A stretch of DNA of 34,848 bases from Alphaproteobacteria bacterium (GTDB lineage Bacteria; Pseudomonadota; Alphaproteobacteria; Micropepsales; Micropepsaceae): positions 33,575-68,422 of the forward strand of contig PLJH01000041.1 of the NCBI GenBank assembly GCA_003139615.1, read 5' to 3'. This document shows, one piece after another, positions 1 through 8,328 of the stretch (within the stretch, counting starts at the first letter, position 1; every line of letters starts with the position of its first letter). Position numbers and translations under genes: made by a program. The notes below the pieces were generated by a model. The model saw only the letters and a list, made by a program, of their open reading frames with translations. It had not been told where the DNA came from and made no database searches.

Positions 1-2
1 CG

Positions 3-446
3 CGGCTCAAGGCCGCCGGAATTCCGGACCGGATCTTTCCGTTGTTCCGCACCTGGGCGGATTTGCGATTCATGGATCCAGCCATCGATCCATCGGACCG
101 CCCCTGTCCCGCCTGTTATGCGGGCTCGCCGCCGCTCGCCAATCGCAATCCTCTCGGTATCGGACGTGCGAATACGTTGCGCGCATGGCTTTCGATGTGG
201 AGTCTGGAAACCTCGCATTGTCGCGGTGAGGCACAACTCGCGAAGCTCGATCTGCCGCCGCTGGTTATCCAAAGCACAGCCGATACGGGCGTCTTCCCGA
301 GCGATGCTCGCCGGATTTTTCAAGCGCTCAAAATCGCCGACAAGACGTTGGAATTCCTGCCGGGCGCGCACTATTTCGAGGATGACGACAGGAATCGCGA
401 CCGGGTCGCGGATGTGATGGCCGCGTGGATCGCAGCGCGTGTCTAA
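3..446 (+). CDS. alpha/beta hydrolase, C-terminal part (5' end outside window)
   Basis: The reading frame is open from the first bases of the window, so the start lies upstream and 147 codons are seen. The C-terminal part fits an alpha/beta hydrolase: a strand-like LPPLVIQSTADTGVFP segment carries the acidic catalytic residue position (Asp in TADTG), and about 30 residues later LEFLPGAHYFED carries the His. The stop is at 444-446, only 4 bases from the stop of the convergent FAD protein. The nucleophile elbow is not in the window, so substrate and exact subfamily cannot be given. Confidence 0.7.
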   Translation, partial: RLKAAGIPDRIFPLFRTWADLRFMDPAIDPSDRPCPACYAGSPPLANRNPLGIGRANTLRAWLSMWSLETSHCRGEAQLAKLDLPPLVIQSTADTGVFPSDARRIFQALKIADKTLEFLPGAHYFEDDDRNRDRVADVMAAWIAARV

Positions 447-450
447 GGCA

Positions 451-1878
451 TCAAATCCCCTCGCCCATGCCGAGGAAATCGGCAGTGGTGAGACGCGGCG
501 CCGGCGTATCGCTCGAAAGCTGCGCGACAAGACGGTCGATCTGGATGTTGATCTCGGGCACGGCCGTGATCTCCCACCACGCCGGGCGTGTAAGCGGTCC
601 CAATGCGAACAACCAACTCGATGGTCGTCCATTTGCATCGAGCACCGCACAGTCCTCGGTTTCGAATCCGACCCCGAGAGAATCCGCCCTGGCCAAACCC
701 CGCTCCCGCAAATCGGCCACCAGCGGGATCGCGATCTTGTCGAAGTCGTTGCCGGGACCGGTGCAATTCACGACCTGCCCTGCCTTGAACACGCGTGAGC
801 CGCCGCCGCGCAGCTTCAACGTGGCCTCGACCTGATTTCCGGCTTCCTGGAATCCGGCAAGACGTCCCGCAACGATCTCGAGCTTGCCGTTCTTGAGCAA
901 CGAATCCAGCTCTTCGCCGATGCGCGGCGCCATGCGGTGGCGATGAATGTCCCAGCGCACGCGAAGGTGGCGCAGGAATTGGCGGCGACTCTTGTCGTCC
1001 CAATTGTTCCAGACACTCGCGACCGCCGGCCGCGCCGCGTCGAACACGCGCTGCCACGGAATGTTCTGTGCTTCTGCTTTTTCGATTTCCGCGCGAACGA
1101 TTTTCGCCAGTGCCAAAGGCGACGCCGGAATTTTGTCGTGCAGGAACGGTACCCATGCGCCACCGCCTTTGTGCGTGCGCGGGTTAAGACCCCGCCGCGA
1201 CACGGCCAGCATCTTGCCGCGATGGCCTTCATCGGCGAGACGCAACGCGATATCGACCATTGTCAGACCGGCGCCGATCAGAAGGACCGGCTCGTCGGGA
1301 TCGATGTCGTCGAACGCATCCGCGGCCCACGGATCCGGCACGAAGTAACCCGTGTCATAGAGCCAGTTGTCCGGCCCACTGGGTGGACGCGGGGGCAAAT
1401 TGCCCATCGCCAACACGACGAAATCCGCTCTGATCTCGCGCCCGTCCGTGAGCAACACGCCGCGCCCTTGCGAAAGCAGGCGCACGGCTTCGCCGCGCAC
1501 CGCCGTCAAACCCGTGCGTGTTTTCGCGGCCAGAGCTTCGCCGATGCGCTCTTCCATATAGTCGCCGAACAACCGGCGCGGCGCATAGGCGGAGGGAAGA
1601 TCGAGGCCGCTTTCGACAAGAGCTTCCGCCATCTCATTGCGGCGCGGCTCAAGCCATTTGGCGAAACCGGGTGTGAGCCCGATCTCCATGCGGCTCACGG
1701 GCACATTCAAAAGATGTTGCGACCCGCAGGCGCCATATGCGACGCCGCGGCCCAGTTTCTTTTTCGGCTCCACAATCACGATGCGCCAGTTCGGGTGCGC
1801 GCGATGCAGCTTCAACCCGAACAATGCACCGCTGAACCCGCCGCCGACGACAACGACGGATTTTTCCTGGATTATCAT
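451..1878 (-). CDS. FAD/NAD(P)-binding protein (COG4529-like)
   Basis: A 475-residue flavoprotein of the FAD/NAD(P)-binding type. The N-terminus has a Rossmann dinucleotide motif, VVVVGGGFSG (residues about 8-17), followed by an acidic strand end (IVIVEP). A second nucleotide-binding motif, LLIGAGLTMVDIAL, lies near residue 200. The family generally uses FAD with NAD(P)H, but the substrate is unknown. I chose the ATG at 1876-1878 because it sits just before the Rossmann strand; a longer frame reaches 2040 but would overlap the upstream gene and adds no family-like sequence. The Shine-Dalgarno site is weak (GGAAA). It lies 92 bases downstream of the acyl-CoA synthetase/GNAT gene on the same strand and may be co-transcribed. 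Confidence 0.8.
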   Translation of the reverse strand: MIIQEKSVVVVGGGFSGALFGLKLHRAHPNWRIVIVEPKKKLGRGVAYGACGSQHLLNVPVSRMEIGLTPGFAKWLEPRRNEMAEALVESGLDLPSAYAPRRLFGDYMEERIGEALAAKTRTGLTAVRGEAVRLLSQGRGVLLTDGREIRADFVVLAMGNLPPRPPSGPDNWLYDTGYFVPDPWAADAFDDIDPDEPVLLIGAGLTMVDIALRLADEGHRGKMLAVSRRGLNPRTHKGGGAWVPFLHDKIPASPLALAKIVRAEIEKAEAQNIPWQRVFDAARPAVASVWNNWDDKSRRQFLRHLRVRWDIHRHRMAPRIGEELDSLLKNGKLEIVAGRLAGFQEAGNQVEATLKLRGGGSRVFKAGQVVNCTGPGNDFDKIAIPLVADLRERGLARADSLGVGFETEDCAVLDANGRPSSWLFALGPLTRPAWWEITAVPEINIQIDRLVAQLSSDTPAPRLTTADFLGMGEGI

Positions 1879-1970
1879 AGGAGACAATTTCCAATGCCGA
1901 TGAGGCGCCGCGGCTCCGGCACCTTTTATGGCATTGCGATTCGGGAACTTCAAATCGGCGAAGTTGCCGC

Positions 1971-4637
1971 CTAAAGAACGAGCGTCGCGCGAACGATGCC
2001 ACGGGACGGCGCCGAAATCTTGAATCCGAGTTCCCGGCACAGGGTCAGCATGGGTTCGTTTTCCACCAGCGTATCGCCAAAGAGCTCGTGGATGCCCCGC
2101 GCCCTGGCGTAAGCGATCAAGCGGTCCATGAACAAATGGCCAATCCCGTGTCCCTTCAAATCGCTGCGCGCGAGCACCGCAAACTCGGCGCGTGCGCCAT
2201 CTGGGTCGGCGGATAAGCGTCCCACACCGGCAACCTCGTTTTGTGCATCAAACAGAACAAAGGCCATTTCGCGGTCGTAATCGATCTGGGTGAGGCGCGC
2301 GAGAAGCGCGGGCGGCAAGGTCTTGAACGGAGAGAAAAAACGCAGGCGAACATCTTCCGGCGCCAACCGTTCGGACAGGCGCACAAAGGCGGGCGCATCT
2401 TCGGGCCGCACCGGTCGCATCAGGAATTCACCCAGCCCGGGGATCGTCTCGCGACTCTCGAGTTCCTGGGGATAGGGCCGTATCGCCATCCTGCGATGCG
2501 GTATTGCAGACGGGTCGGTCAGCGCAACGCGGATGCGGGCATCGACGGCGATGACGCCGCGCTCATCCGCGAGCAGCGGATTGATATCGAGCTCCGCGAT
2601 CTCATCGAAATCACAGACGAGTTGCGAAAGCTGCACGAGCGTCAACGCGATCGCATCGAGCGCGGCGGGCAAGCGGTCGCGATATCCTTTGAGTTGATGC
2701 CAGATACGCGTCCGCTCAATCATCTCCTGTGCGAGTTTGAGATTGAGCGGCGGCAGGCCGAGCGCTTTGTCGGCGATCACTTCGACGGCCGTCCCGCCAT
2801 GTCCGAACAGCATGAAAGGGCCGAACGTCGCGTCGTCGGCCATGCCGAGAATAAGTTCATAAGCGCCGGGGCGGCGGATCATCTCCTGAACCACGAAACC
2901 TTCAAGATGGGCTTTCGGCGCTGCCTTTGCGACACGCGCCAGCATCGCTTCCGCTGCCGTCTTCACCGCATCCGCACCATTCAGATCGAGCGCCACGCCG
3001 CCGACATCGGATTTGTGCGTGATGTCGGGCGAATAAATTTTGAGCGCAATCGGGGCGCGATACTCGTCCGCCTTCGCCGCGGCTTCGGCAGCATCGGTCA
3101 CCCGTGCGGTTCGCGCCACGGGAACACCATAAGCCGTCAGCAAATCCTGCACGGCAATCGCATCGAGCCAGCCCCCGCCCGTCTTGAGCGCATCGCCGAT
3201 CACGGATTTCGCCTTCGTGAGATCGGGCCGGAATTCCGTGGGCGCCGACGGTGGCACCTCCATCAGCGTTTCCTGCCCGCGCCGGTAGCGCACCATGTGC
3301 ATAAAGCCACGCACGGCTTTTTCCGGCGTGTCGTAGGTTGGGATATTGGCCGTCTCGAATTGGCGCCGAGCCTGCTCCGCTGATTGCGCGCCAAGCCAGT
3401 TCGTGAACACTGGTTTACCGAGTTTCGGCGCCGAAGCGATCACGGCCTGCGCCGCCTCGATGCCCGATGCGACGGCCGTCGGACAATTCAGGACCAAAAT
3501 GGCATCCGTATCCTCGGAACCGATCAGAGCTTCGAGGGCAGCGCTGTAACGCGCGCCATCGGCATCGCCGATGATGTCGATCGGATTGCCGTGCGACCAG
3601 GTTGGCGGAAGCGCCACGTTGAGTTTCGCAAGTTCAGACTCGGCGAGCGGCGCGAGCTCGCCGCCCTGCGATATCAGGGCGTCAGTCGCCAGCACACCCA
3701 CTCCGCCGCCATTGGTGACGATGGCCAGCCTGTCGCCATTCACACGCGGCCGTGTCGCCAGCGTTTCAACAGCATCGAAAATCTCGTCGAGATCATAGAC
3801 CCGCAGGATACCTGCGCGCTCGAACGCCGCGTCATAGACGGCGTCCATTCCGGCCAAGGCGCCCGTGTGCGATGCAGCCGCCCGTGCGGCAGCGGCCTGG
3901 CGTCCGGCCTTGATCGCGATCACGGGTTTCACGCGCGACGCCGAGCGCGCAGCAGACATGAATTTGCGCGCCTGCGTCACTGCTTCCACATAGAGAAGGA
4001 TCGCCTGCGTGCCCTCGTCCATCGCGAGATAATCGAGCATGTCGCCGAAATCGACATCGCTCATGTCGCCTAACGACACGAGATGCGAGAACCCGATACC
4101 GCGGCCGCCGGCCCAGTCGAGCACAGTCGTCACCATCGCGCCCGACTGGGCAACGAACGCGACATTGCCCGGCTTCGGCGTGGACTGCGCAAAGGACGCA
4201 TTCAGCTTTGCGGGGGTCGACAGCACGCCGAGGCAATTGGGTCCGACAATACGCAGCAGATGCGGTTGCGCGGCATCAAGCACGGCTTGCTGGAGCACGC
4301 GGCCCGCTTCGTTACCGCCTTCGCGAAACCCGGCCGTGACGACAATGGCCGCCCGCGTGCCCCGCGCACCGAGTTCGGCGACGAGGTGCGGCACGGTCTG
4401 CGGCGGCGTGCAGATAATTGCGAGGTCGGGTACCAGCGGCAGGTTTGCGACGCTCGGATAGCAAAGGATGCCCGCGACCGATTTGTGCGCAGGGTTGACC
4501 GGCAGGATAGGGCCGTCGAAACCGCCAAGCCGCAGATTGTCGGCGATCACCGCACCGACCGAATGCGGCCGATTGCTCGCGCCGATCAGGGCAACGCACT
4601 GAGGACGGAATATGGCGTCGAGATTTCGAATGGACAT
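1971..4637 (-). CDS. Fused NDP-forming acyl-CoA synthetase / GNAT acetyltransferase (Pat-like)
   Basis: An 888-residue fusion. Residues about 10-140 form the CoA-binding Rossmann domain (LIGASNRPHSVG, GPNCLG). The succinyl-CoA-ligase-like part follows, with SHTGALAG and its His at 257, the position of the phosphohistidine in active ADP-forming enzymes. Residues about 478-705 are an ATP-grasp domain (ITHKSDVGGVALDL, ELDINPLL). Residues about 738-888 are a GNAT domain with the acetyl-CoA pyrophosphate loop LKGHGIG. This order (CoA-binding, ligase, ATP-grasp, GNAT) matches the Pat family of protein lysine acetyltransferases, which often regulate AMP-forming acyl-CoA synthetases. In several Pat proteins the ligase half is thought inactive; here the His is kept. 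The ATG at 4637 has no strong ribosome site. The protein is cytosolic. Confidence 0.9.
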   Translation of the reverse strand: MSIRNLDAIFRPQCVALIGASNRPHSVGAVIADNLRLGGFDGPILPVNPAHKSVAGILCYPSVANLPLVPDLAIICTPPQTVPHLVAELGARGTRAAIVVTAGFREGGNEAGRVLQQAVLDAAQPHLLRIVGPNCLGVLSTPAKLNASFAQSTPKPGNVAFVAQSGAMVTTVLDWAGGRGIGFSHLVSLGDMSDVDFGDMLDYLAMDEGTQAILLYVEAVTQARKFMSAARSASRVKPVIAIKAGRQAAAARAAASHTGALAGMDAVYDAAFERAGILRVYDLDEIFDAVETLATRPRVNGDRLAIVTNGGGVGVLATDALISQGGELAPLAESELAKLNVALPPTWSHGNPIDIIGDADGARYSAALEALIGSEDTDAILVLNCPTAVASGIEAAQAVIASAPKLGKPVFTNWLGAQSAEQARRQFETANIPTYDTPEKAVRGFMHMVRYRRGQETLMEVPPSAPTEFRPDLTKAKSVIGDALKTGGGWLDAIAVQDLLTAYGVPVARTARVTDAAEAAAKADEYRAPIALKIYSPDITHKSDVGGVALDLNGADAVKTAAEAMLARVAKAAPKAHLEGFVVQEMIRRPGAYELILGMADDATFGPFMLFGHGGTAVEVIADKALGLPPLNLKLAQEMIERTRIWHQLKGYRDRLPAALDAIALTLVQLSQLVCDFDEIAELDINPLLADERGVIAVDARIRVALTDPSAIPHRRMAIRPYPQELESRETIPGLGEFLMRPVRPEDAPAFVRLSERLAPEDVRLRFFSPFKTLPPALLARLTQIDYDREMAFVLFDAQNEVAGVGRLSADPDGARAEFAVLARSDLKGHGIGHLFMDRLIAYARARGIHELFGDTLVENEPMLTLCRELGFKISAPSRGIVRATLVL

Positions 4638-4984
4638 CGGGCAGCCGTCTGGAATCGGCGAAGGCTAATGCGAATCGCGCGTTCACGCCAGATATTCGCG
4701 CGAATGTATCGTGCCCCGCATGATAGTTTGCTGCGTTCCCCGAACGTCGCGATTTGCGCAGCAAGATTGCGCGCAGGGCCGTCACCGCAAACGCGTGAAT
4801 TCCAGATACGTCTAAGTATCGCGGCCGGATCACTGCGGCAGGATGAATTGCGCAAAACATCACTTGGCTCGCGTTTGATCCACAAAGCCATGCACGGCGT
4901 ACACCTTTCGGTTGCCGCGCGAGAGGAGCGTTCGCTCACGTCGCAGACAGGTAACCCAAAACAGCAATTCCGGAGATGGCCTCA
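4638..4984. other. Intergenic region between divergent acyl-CoA synthetase/GNAT and fasciclin genes
   Basis: About 350 bases without a supported gene. Both flanking genes are transcribed away from it, so it should carry two promoters. I cannot place -35/-10 elements with confidence. The clearest structure is the perfect palindrome ATTCGCGCGAAT at 4694-4705. Frames crossing this region on both strands look like random arginine-rich translations. Confidence 0.5.
4694..4705. promoter_or_regulatory. 12-bp perfect palindrome, possible operator
   Basis: ATTCGCGCGAAT is a perfect palindrome, flanked by GATA on the left and TGTATC on the right, which extends the symmetry imperfectly. It lies 57 bases upstream of the start of the minus-strand acyl-CoA synthetase/GNAT gene. 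A regulator site is inferred from symmetry and position only. Confidence 0.25.
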
Positions 4985-5557
4985 ATGAAACATTTCAATA
5001 CGTCGAGCGCGATGGCGCTCGTGTTACTCAGCACTTCGCTCGCGCTGACAGCGGCAAGCGCTGCGCCGATGTCGAACCCAATGGTCGGCGGTCAGGCAAT
5101 GATGAAGAATATGGATATTGTCGACAATGCCGTGAACTCGCCCGATCACACGACCCTCGTGGCCGCTGTGAAAGCAGCCGGATTGGTGGATACATTGAAG
5201 GGACCCGGTCCGTTCACGGTTTTCGCGCCGACGAACGAAGCGTTCGCAGCTCTTCCCGCAGGAACAGTCGACACGTTGCTGAAGCCTGAAAACAAGCCCA
5301 CGCTGACGAAAGTCCTCACCTATCACGTCGTTCCCGGCCGCTGGGATTTTGCGTCGTTGTCGCGCGCGATTCGCTCCGGCGGAGGTACGGCCGATTTAAA
5401 AACCGTCGAGGGCGGAACGCTGACCGTCATGATGAACGGGCCTCACAATATCGTGGTGCGCGACGAGAAGGGCGATATCGCCGATATCTCGACTTACGAC
5501 GTCTATCAGTCGAACGGCGTGATTCAGGTCGTCGACAAAGTCCTGATGCCGAACTGA
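4985..5557 (+). CDS. Fasciclin (FAS1) domain protein, exported
   Basis: A 190-residue secreted protein with one FAS1 domain. The first 27 or so residues form a signal peptide (MKHFNTSSAMALVLLSTSLA then ASA-AP). The FAS1 domain covers about residues 45-190: GPFTVFAPTNEAFAALPAG is the H1-type box, TYHVVPG the YH motif, and NGVIQVVDKVLMP the H2 box. Bacterial FAS1 proteins are usually periplasmic or cell-surface adhesion-like proteins with no enzymatic activity. I chose the ATG at 4985 over the one at 4976 because GGAG at 4972-4975 is correctly spaced for 4985 and touches the other. Confidence 0.92.
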   Translation: MKHFNTSSAMALVLLSTSLALTAASAAPMSNPMVGGQAMMKNMDIVDNAVNSPDHTTLVAAVKAAGLVDTLKGPGPFTVFAPTNEAFAALPAGTVDTLLKPENKPTLTKVLTYHVVPGRWDFASLSRAIRSGGGTADLKTVEGGTLTVMMNGPHNIVVRDEKGDIADISTYDVYQSNGVIQVVDKVLMPN

Positions 5558-5566
5558 TTTAAAGCA

Positions 5567-5599
5567 CCCGGCGCTGTGCACGTGTTGCGCGGCGCCGGG
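5567..5599. terminator. GC-rich hairpin between convergent genes
   Basis: CCCGGCGC (5567-5574) and GCGCCGGG (5592-5599) are perfect 8-base inverted arms around a 17-base loop, between the stops of the convergent fasciclin and MFS genes. There is no clear T-run on either side, so termination is inferred mainly from placement. Confidence 0.4.
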
Positions 5600-5647
5600 C
5601 GCCTCATTGTTGAAGCCTCGAACACGCAAATTCGCGAGTCGCGAAAA

Positions 5648-6913
5648 TCATGCCCCAACCGGAGCCCACAGCACCGGTTCGACGCGTCGAATGATGACGC
5701 CCCAGCCGACCGCGCCCGCGAGACTGACGGCACCTGCAACGAGAAATGCCAGTGCGAACTGGCCTGTACGATCGACGATCGCACCGGTGACAAGGGGCGC
5801 CATGATGCCGGCGCCGTTGCCTACGCAATTCTGCAATGCGATCCATTTCCCGCCCGCTCTTGGGCCGGCAAGGGTTTGTCCGACGGCATAAATCGTCGGA
5901 GTATTGAAGCCGAAGAATATTCCGGCGAACAGTAGGCTTCCGATCGAAATCAGAGGACTGCCGATCGCGCAGACGAGCATGCTGATTGCAATGCCCACAT
6001 GCGCCGAGACCGAGAAGGTCTTTCGCACAAGCGTGTCGCTGGCACCTCTGCGCATCCACCAATCGGAAACCCGGCCCGTGAAATGCGCGGAGACGGCATA
6101 GACGACATAAATCGTGCCGCCGATCTGCGCCATCTCGCTCACGGAAAAGCCCCGCGCCTTCACAAGATAGAGCGGGAGCCAGGAAATGACGAAATAAAAT
6201 GCGTAATTGGCGGAAAAGTGACCGAGACTGGCGCCCCAGGCATCGGGCTTCACCAGAATTGCAAGGAACGACGGCGCCGACGCCTTGGAGTTGGAATTTG
6301 CGGCGAGCGATGCCTGGCGCGTCGCAAGCATCCATGGAATCAACCACAGCATCGAAGCAATGCCGAACAGCAGGAACACCGGTCGCCAGCCGAGATGCGC
6401 CATGATCGTGCCGCCGCCATAGGTACCGAAGGCCGGCCCAAGCGCGAGACCGACGCCGATCAATCCGTTGGCCGCACCGAGGCGATGGCGCGGCAGATGT
6501 TCTGCGAGGAGCTTCGAGCTGCACGGAAACGCCGCGCTTTCGCCGAGGCCCAAAACCAGCCGCAATACGATGAGCGCAAAGAACCCGCTGGCGATGCCCG
6601 ACAACGTCGTCGCGAGCGACCAGATCGCAAGGCCGAGCGCGAGGGTGCGATAAGCGTTGATCTTCTCGGCAAGCCAGCCCGACAGGATCTGCCCCGGCGT
6701 GTAGGTCCAGAAAAACGCGCTGAGGAGCAAGCCGATTTGCGTATTGGAAAGTTTCAGCTCGTTGCCGATCAGCGGCGCTGCGGTCGCGAGATTGCCACGA
6801 TCGACATAATTGATGAACACCGCGAGCGCGAGAAGCGCGACGACGCCCTTGCCGATGCCGTCTGCGGCATCTGAAGTCGCGCGCACCCCACCTGCAATCT
6901 CAGTCGATGCCAT
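5648..6913 (-). CDS. MFS transporter (anion:cation symporter-like)
   Basis: A 421-residue inner-membrane carrier with about 12 hydrophobic segments. The start (VALLALAVFINYVDRGNLAT, then LSNTQIGLLLSAFFWTYTPG) resembles the anion:cation symporter family, which carries organic anions such as hexuronates, tartrate or phthalate; the NYVDRGN motif in helix 1 is typical. The ATG at 6911-6913 has a GGGGGG ribosome site about 4 bases upstream; the frame extends to 7084 but would overlap the divergent thiolase gene. The substrate is unknown. The gene is divergent from the thiolase/sulfatase pair, so shared regulation is possible. Confidence 0.85.
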   Translation of the reverse strand: MASTEIAGGVRATSDAADGIGKGVVALLALAVFINYVDRGNLATAAPLIGNELKLSNTQIGLLLSAFFWTYTPGQILSGWLAEKINAYRTLALGLAIWSLATTLSGIASGFFALIVLRLVLGLGESAAFPCSSKLLAEHLPRHRLGAANGLIGVGLALGPAFGTYGGGTIMAHLGWRPVFLLFGIASMLWLIPWMLATRQASLAANSNSKASAPSFLAILVKPDAWGASLGHFSANYAFYFVISWLPLYLVKARGFSVSEMAQIGGTIYVVYAVSAHFTGRVSDWWMRRGASDTLVRKTFSVSAHVGIAISMLVCAIGSPLISIGSLLFAGIFFGFNTPTIYAVGQTLAGPRAGGKWIALQNCVGNGAGIMAPLVTGAIVDRTGQFALAFLVAGAVSLAGAVGWGVIIRRVEPVLWAPVGA

Positions 6914-6989
6914 ATGCCCCCCGATAGGCCGAATGCGCCCACTATGTGCTGGCGCAAGATGGCCAGCAAGCGGGCCGAATTCGGGTTTG

Positions 6990-7003
6990 TCCGGATGTCC
7001 GGA
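6990..7003. promoter_or_regulatory. Repeated TCCGGA palindromes in a divergent promoter region
   Basis: TCCGGA-TG-TCCGGA lies in the 158-base region between the MFS and thiolase starts. Each TCCGGA is itself palindromic. A possible -10 element TATAGT lies at 7031-7036, towards the thiolase, without a convincing -35. A regulator site is inferred only. Confidence 0.25.
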
Positions 7004-7071
7004 AATGCTTCCGCCGTTCCGGGAAAGGGCTATAGTCCATCGGAACCAGCAATCGAAACGGGAGTATTCCA

Positions 7072-8310
7072 ATGGCAGAAGCATTGATCATCGACGCGTG
7101 CCGGACGCCGCGCGGCATCGGCAAAGTCGGCAAAGGCGCACTCGCCGATATCCACCCGCAGCAATTGGCGGCATCCGTTCTGAAGGCGATGGCGAAGCGC
7201 AACGACCTCAACACCGCCGAAGTCGACGACATCATCTGGGGAACGTCGAGCCAGCGCGGCAAACAGGGCGCGGACCTCGGCCGTATGGCGGCTCTCGATG
7301 CCGGTTATGACGTCAAGGCGAGTGGCGTCACACTGGATCGTTTCTGCGGCTCGGGCATCACCACGGTGAATATGGCGGCGGCGTCCATTATGTCCGGCAT
7401 GGAAGATCTTGTGATCGCGGGCGGCACGGAGATGATGTCCTACACCTCCTCCACCGCCGATCCGAAATCACCGCCGATGATGGATGGCGGCAATCTGCGT
7501 TTGCGAGCGCGTCATCCGCAATCGCATCAGGGCGTTTGCGCCGATGCCATCGCAACCATGGAAGGCATTTCGCGGCGCGCGACGGACGAACTGGCGCTTG
7601 TCAGCCAGCAGCGCGCCGACGCCGCCATCAAGGGCCGGCATTTCGACAAGAGCCTCGTCGCCGTTCACAGGGAAGACGGAACGCTTGCGCTCGACCGCGA
7701 AGAATTCCCCCCTCCGCAGACCACGCTCGAAGGTCTTTCGGCGCTCAAGGCATCATTCGAGGTGATTGCCGAAGTGCCTCTCGACGAAAAGGGTACGACC
7801 TATGGCGGGTTGATCCGGCAGGTCTATCCCGACCTCAAGATCACGTACATTCATCATGCGGGCAATTCGTCCGGCGTGGTGGATGGCGCAGGCGCCGTTC
7901 TGCTCGCTTCGCCCGAATATGCGAAGAAGCACGGCCTCAAGCCGCGCGCGCGCGTGGTCGCGATGGCGAATATGGGCGACAGTCCGACCCTGATGCTGAA
8001 CGCGCCCGTGCCGGCCGCCCGCAAGGTGCTGGAGAAGGCTGGACTGACGCTCGACGATATCGACCTGTTCGAGATCAACGAGGCGTTCGCCGTGGTTGCC
8101 GAGAAATTCATCCGCGATCTGAAGCTCGATCGCGAAAAGGTGAATGTGAATGGCGGCGCGATGGCGCTCGGTCATCCGATCGGCGCCACGGGATCGATCC
8201 TCATCGGGACGATCCTGGACGAACTCGAGCGGCGCGATCTGAAGCGCGGGCTTGTCACCATGTGCGCGGCAGGCGGCATGGCGCCCGCAATCATCATCGA
8301 GCGCATCTGA
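7072..8310 (+). CDS. Acetyl-CoA acetyltransferase (thiolase)
   Basis: A 412-residue thiolase, the usual length. The nucleophilic Cys is Cys92 in RFCGSGITTVN, His368 is in GGAMALGHPIGATGS, and Cys398 is in MCAAGGMAP, so all catalytic residues are present; INEAFAV near residue 335 is the other signature loop. It condenses or cleaves acyl-CoA with CoA, as in beta-oxidation or acetoacetyl-CoA formation. The chain-length preference cannot be read. The ATG has a good ribosome site (GGGAG at 7060-7064). The sulfatase starts 18 bases after its stop, so the two are probably one transcript. Confidence 0.93.
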   Translation: MAEALIIDACRTPRGIGKVGKGALADIHPQQLAASVLKAMAKRNDLNTAEVDDIIWGTSSQRGKQGADLGRMAALDAGYDVKASGVTLDRFCGSGITTVNMAAASIMSGMEDLVIAGGTEMMSYTSSTADPKSPPMMDGGNLRLRARHPQSHQGVCADAIATMEGISRRATDELALVSQQRADAAIKGRHFDKSLVAVHREDGTLALDREEFPPPQTTLEGLSALKASFEVIAEVPLDEKGTTYGGLIRQVYPDLKITYIHHAGNSSGVVDGAGAVLLASPEYAKKHGLKPRARVVAMANMGDSPTLMLNAPVPAARKVLEKAGLTLDDIDLFEINEAFAVVAEKFIRDLKLDREKVNVNGGAMALGHPIGATGSILIGTILDELERRDLKRGLVTMCAAGGMAPAIIIERI

Positions 8311-8328
8311 CCGAATAACGCTGCCGCG

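Noticed and set aside
2241-3383. 380-codon plus-strand frame
   Set aside because: Antisense to the acyl-CoA synthetase/GNAT gene; no motif.
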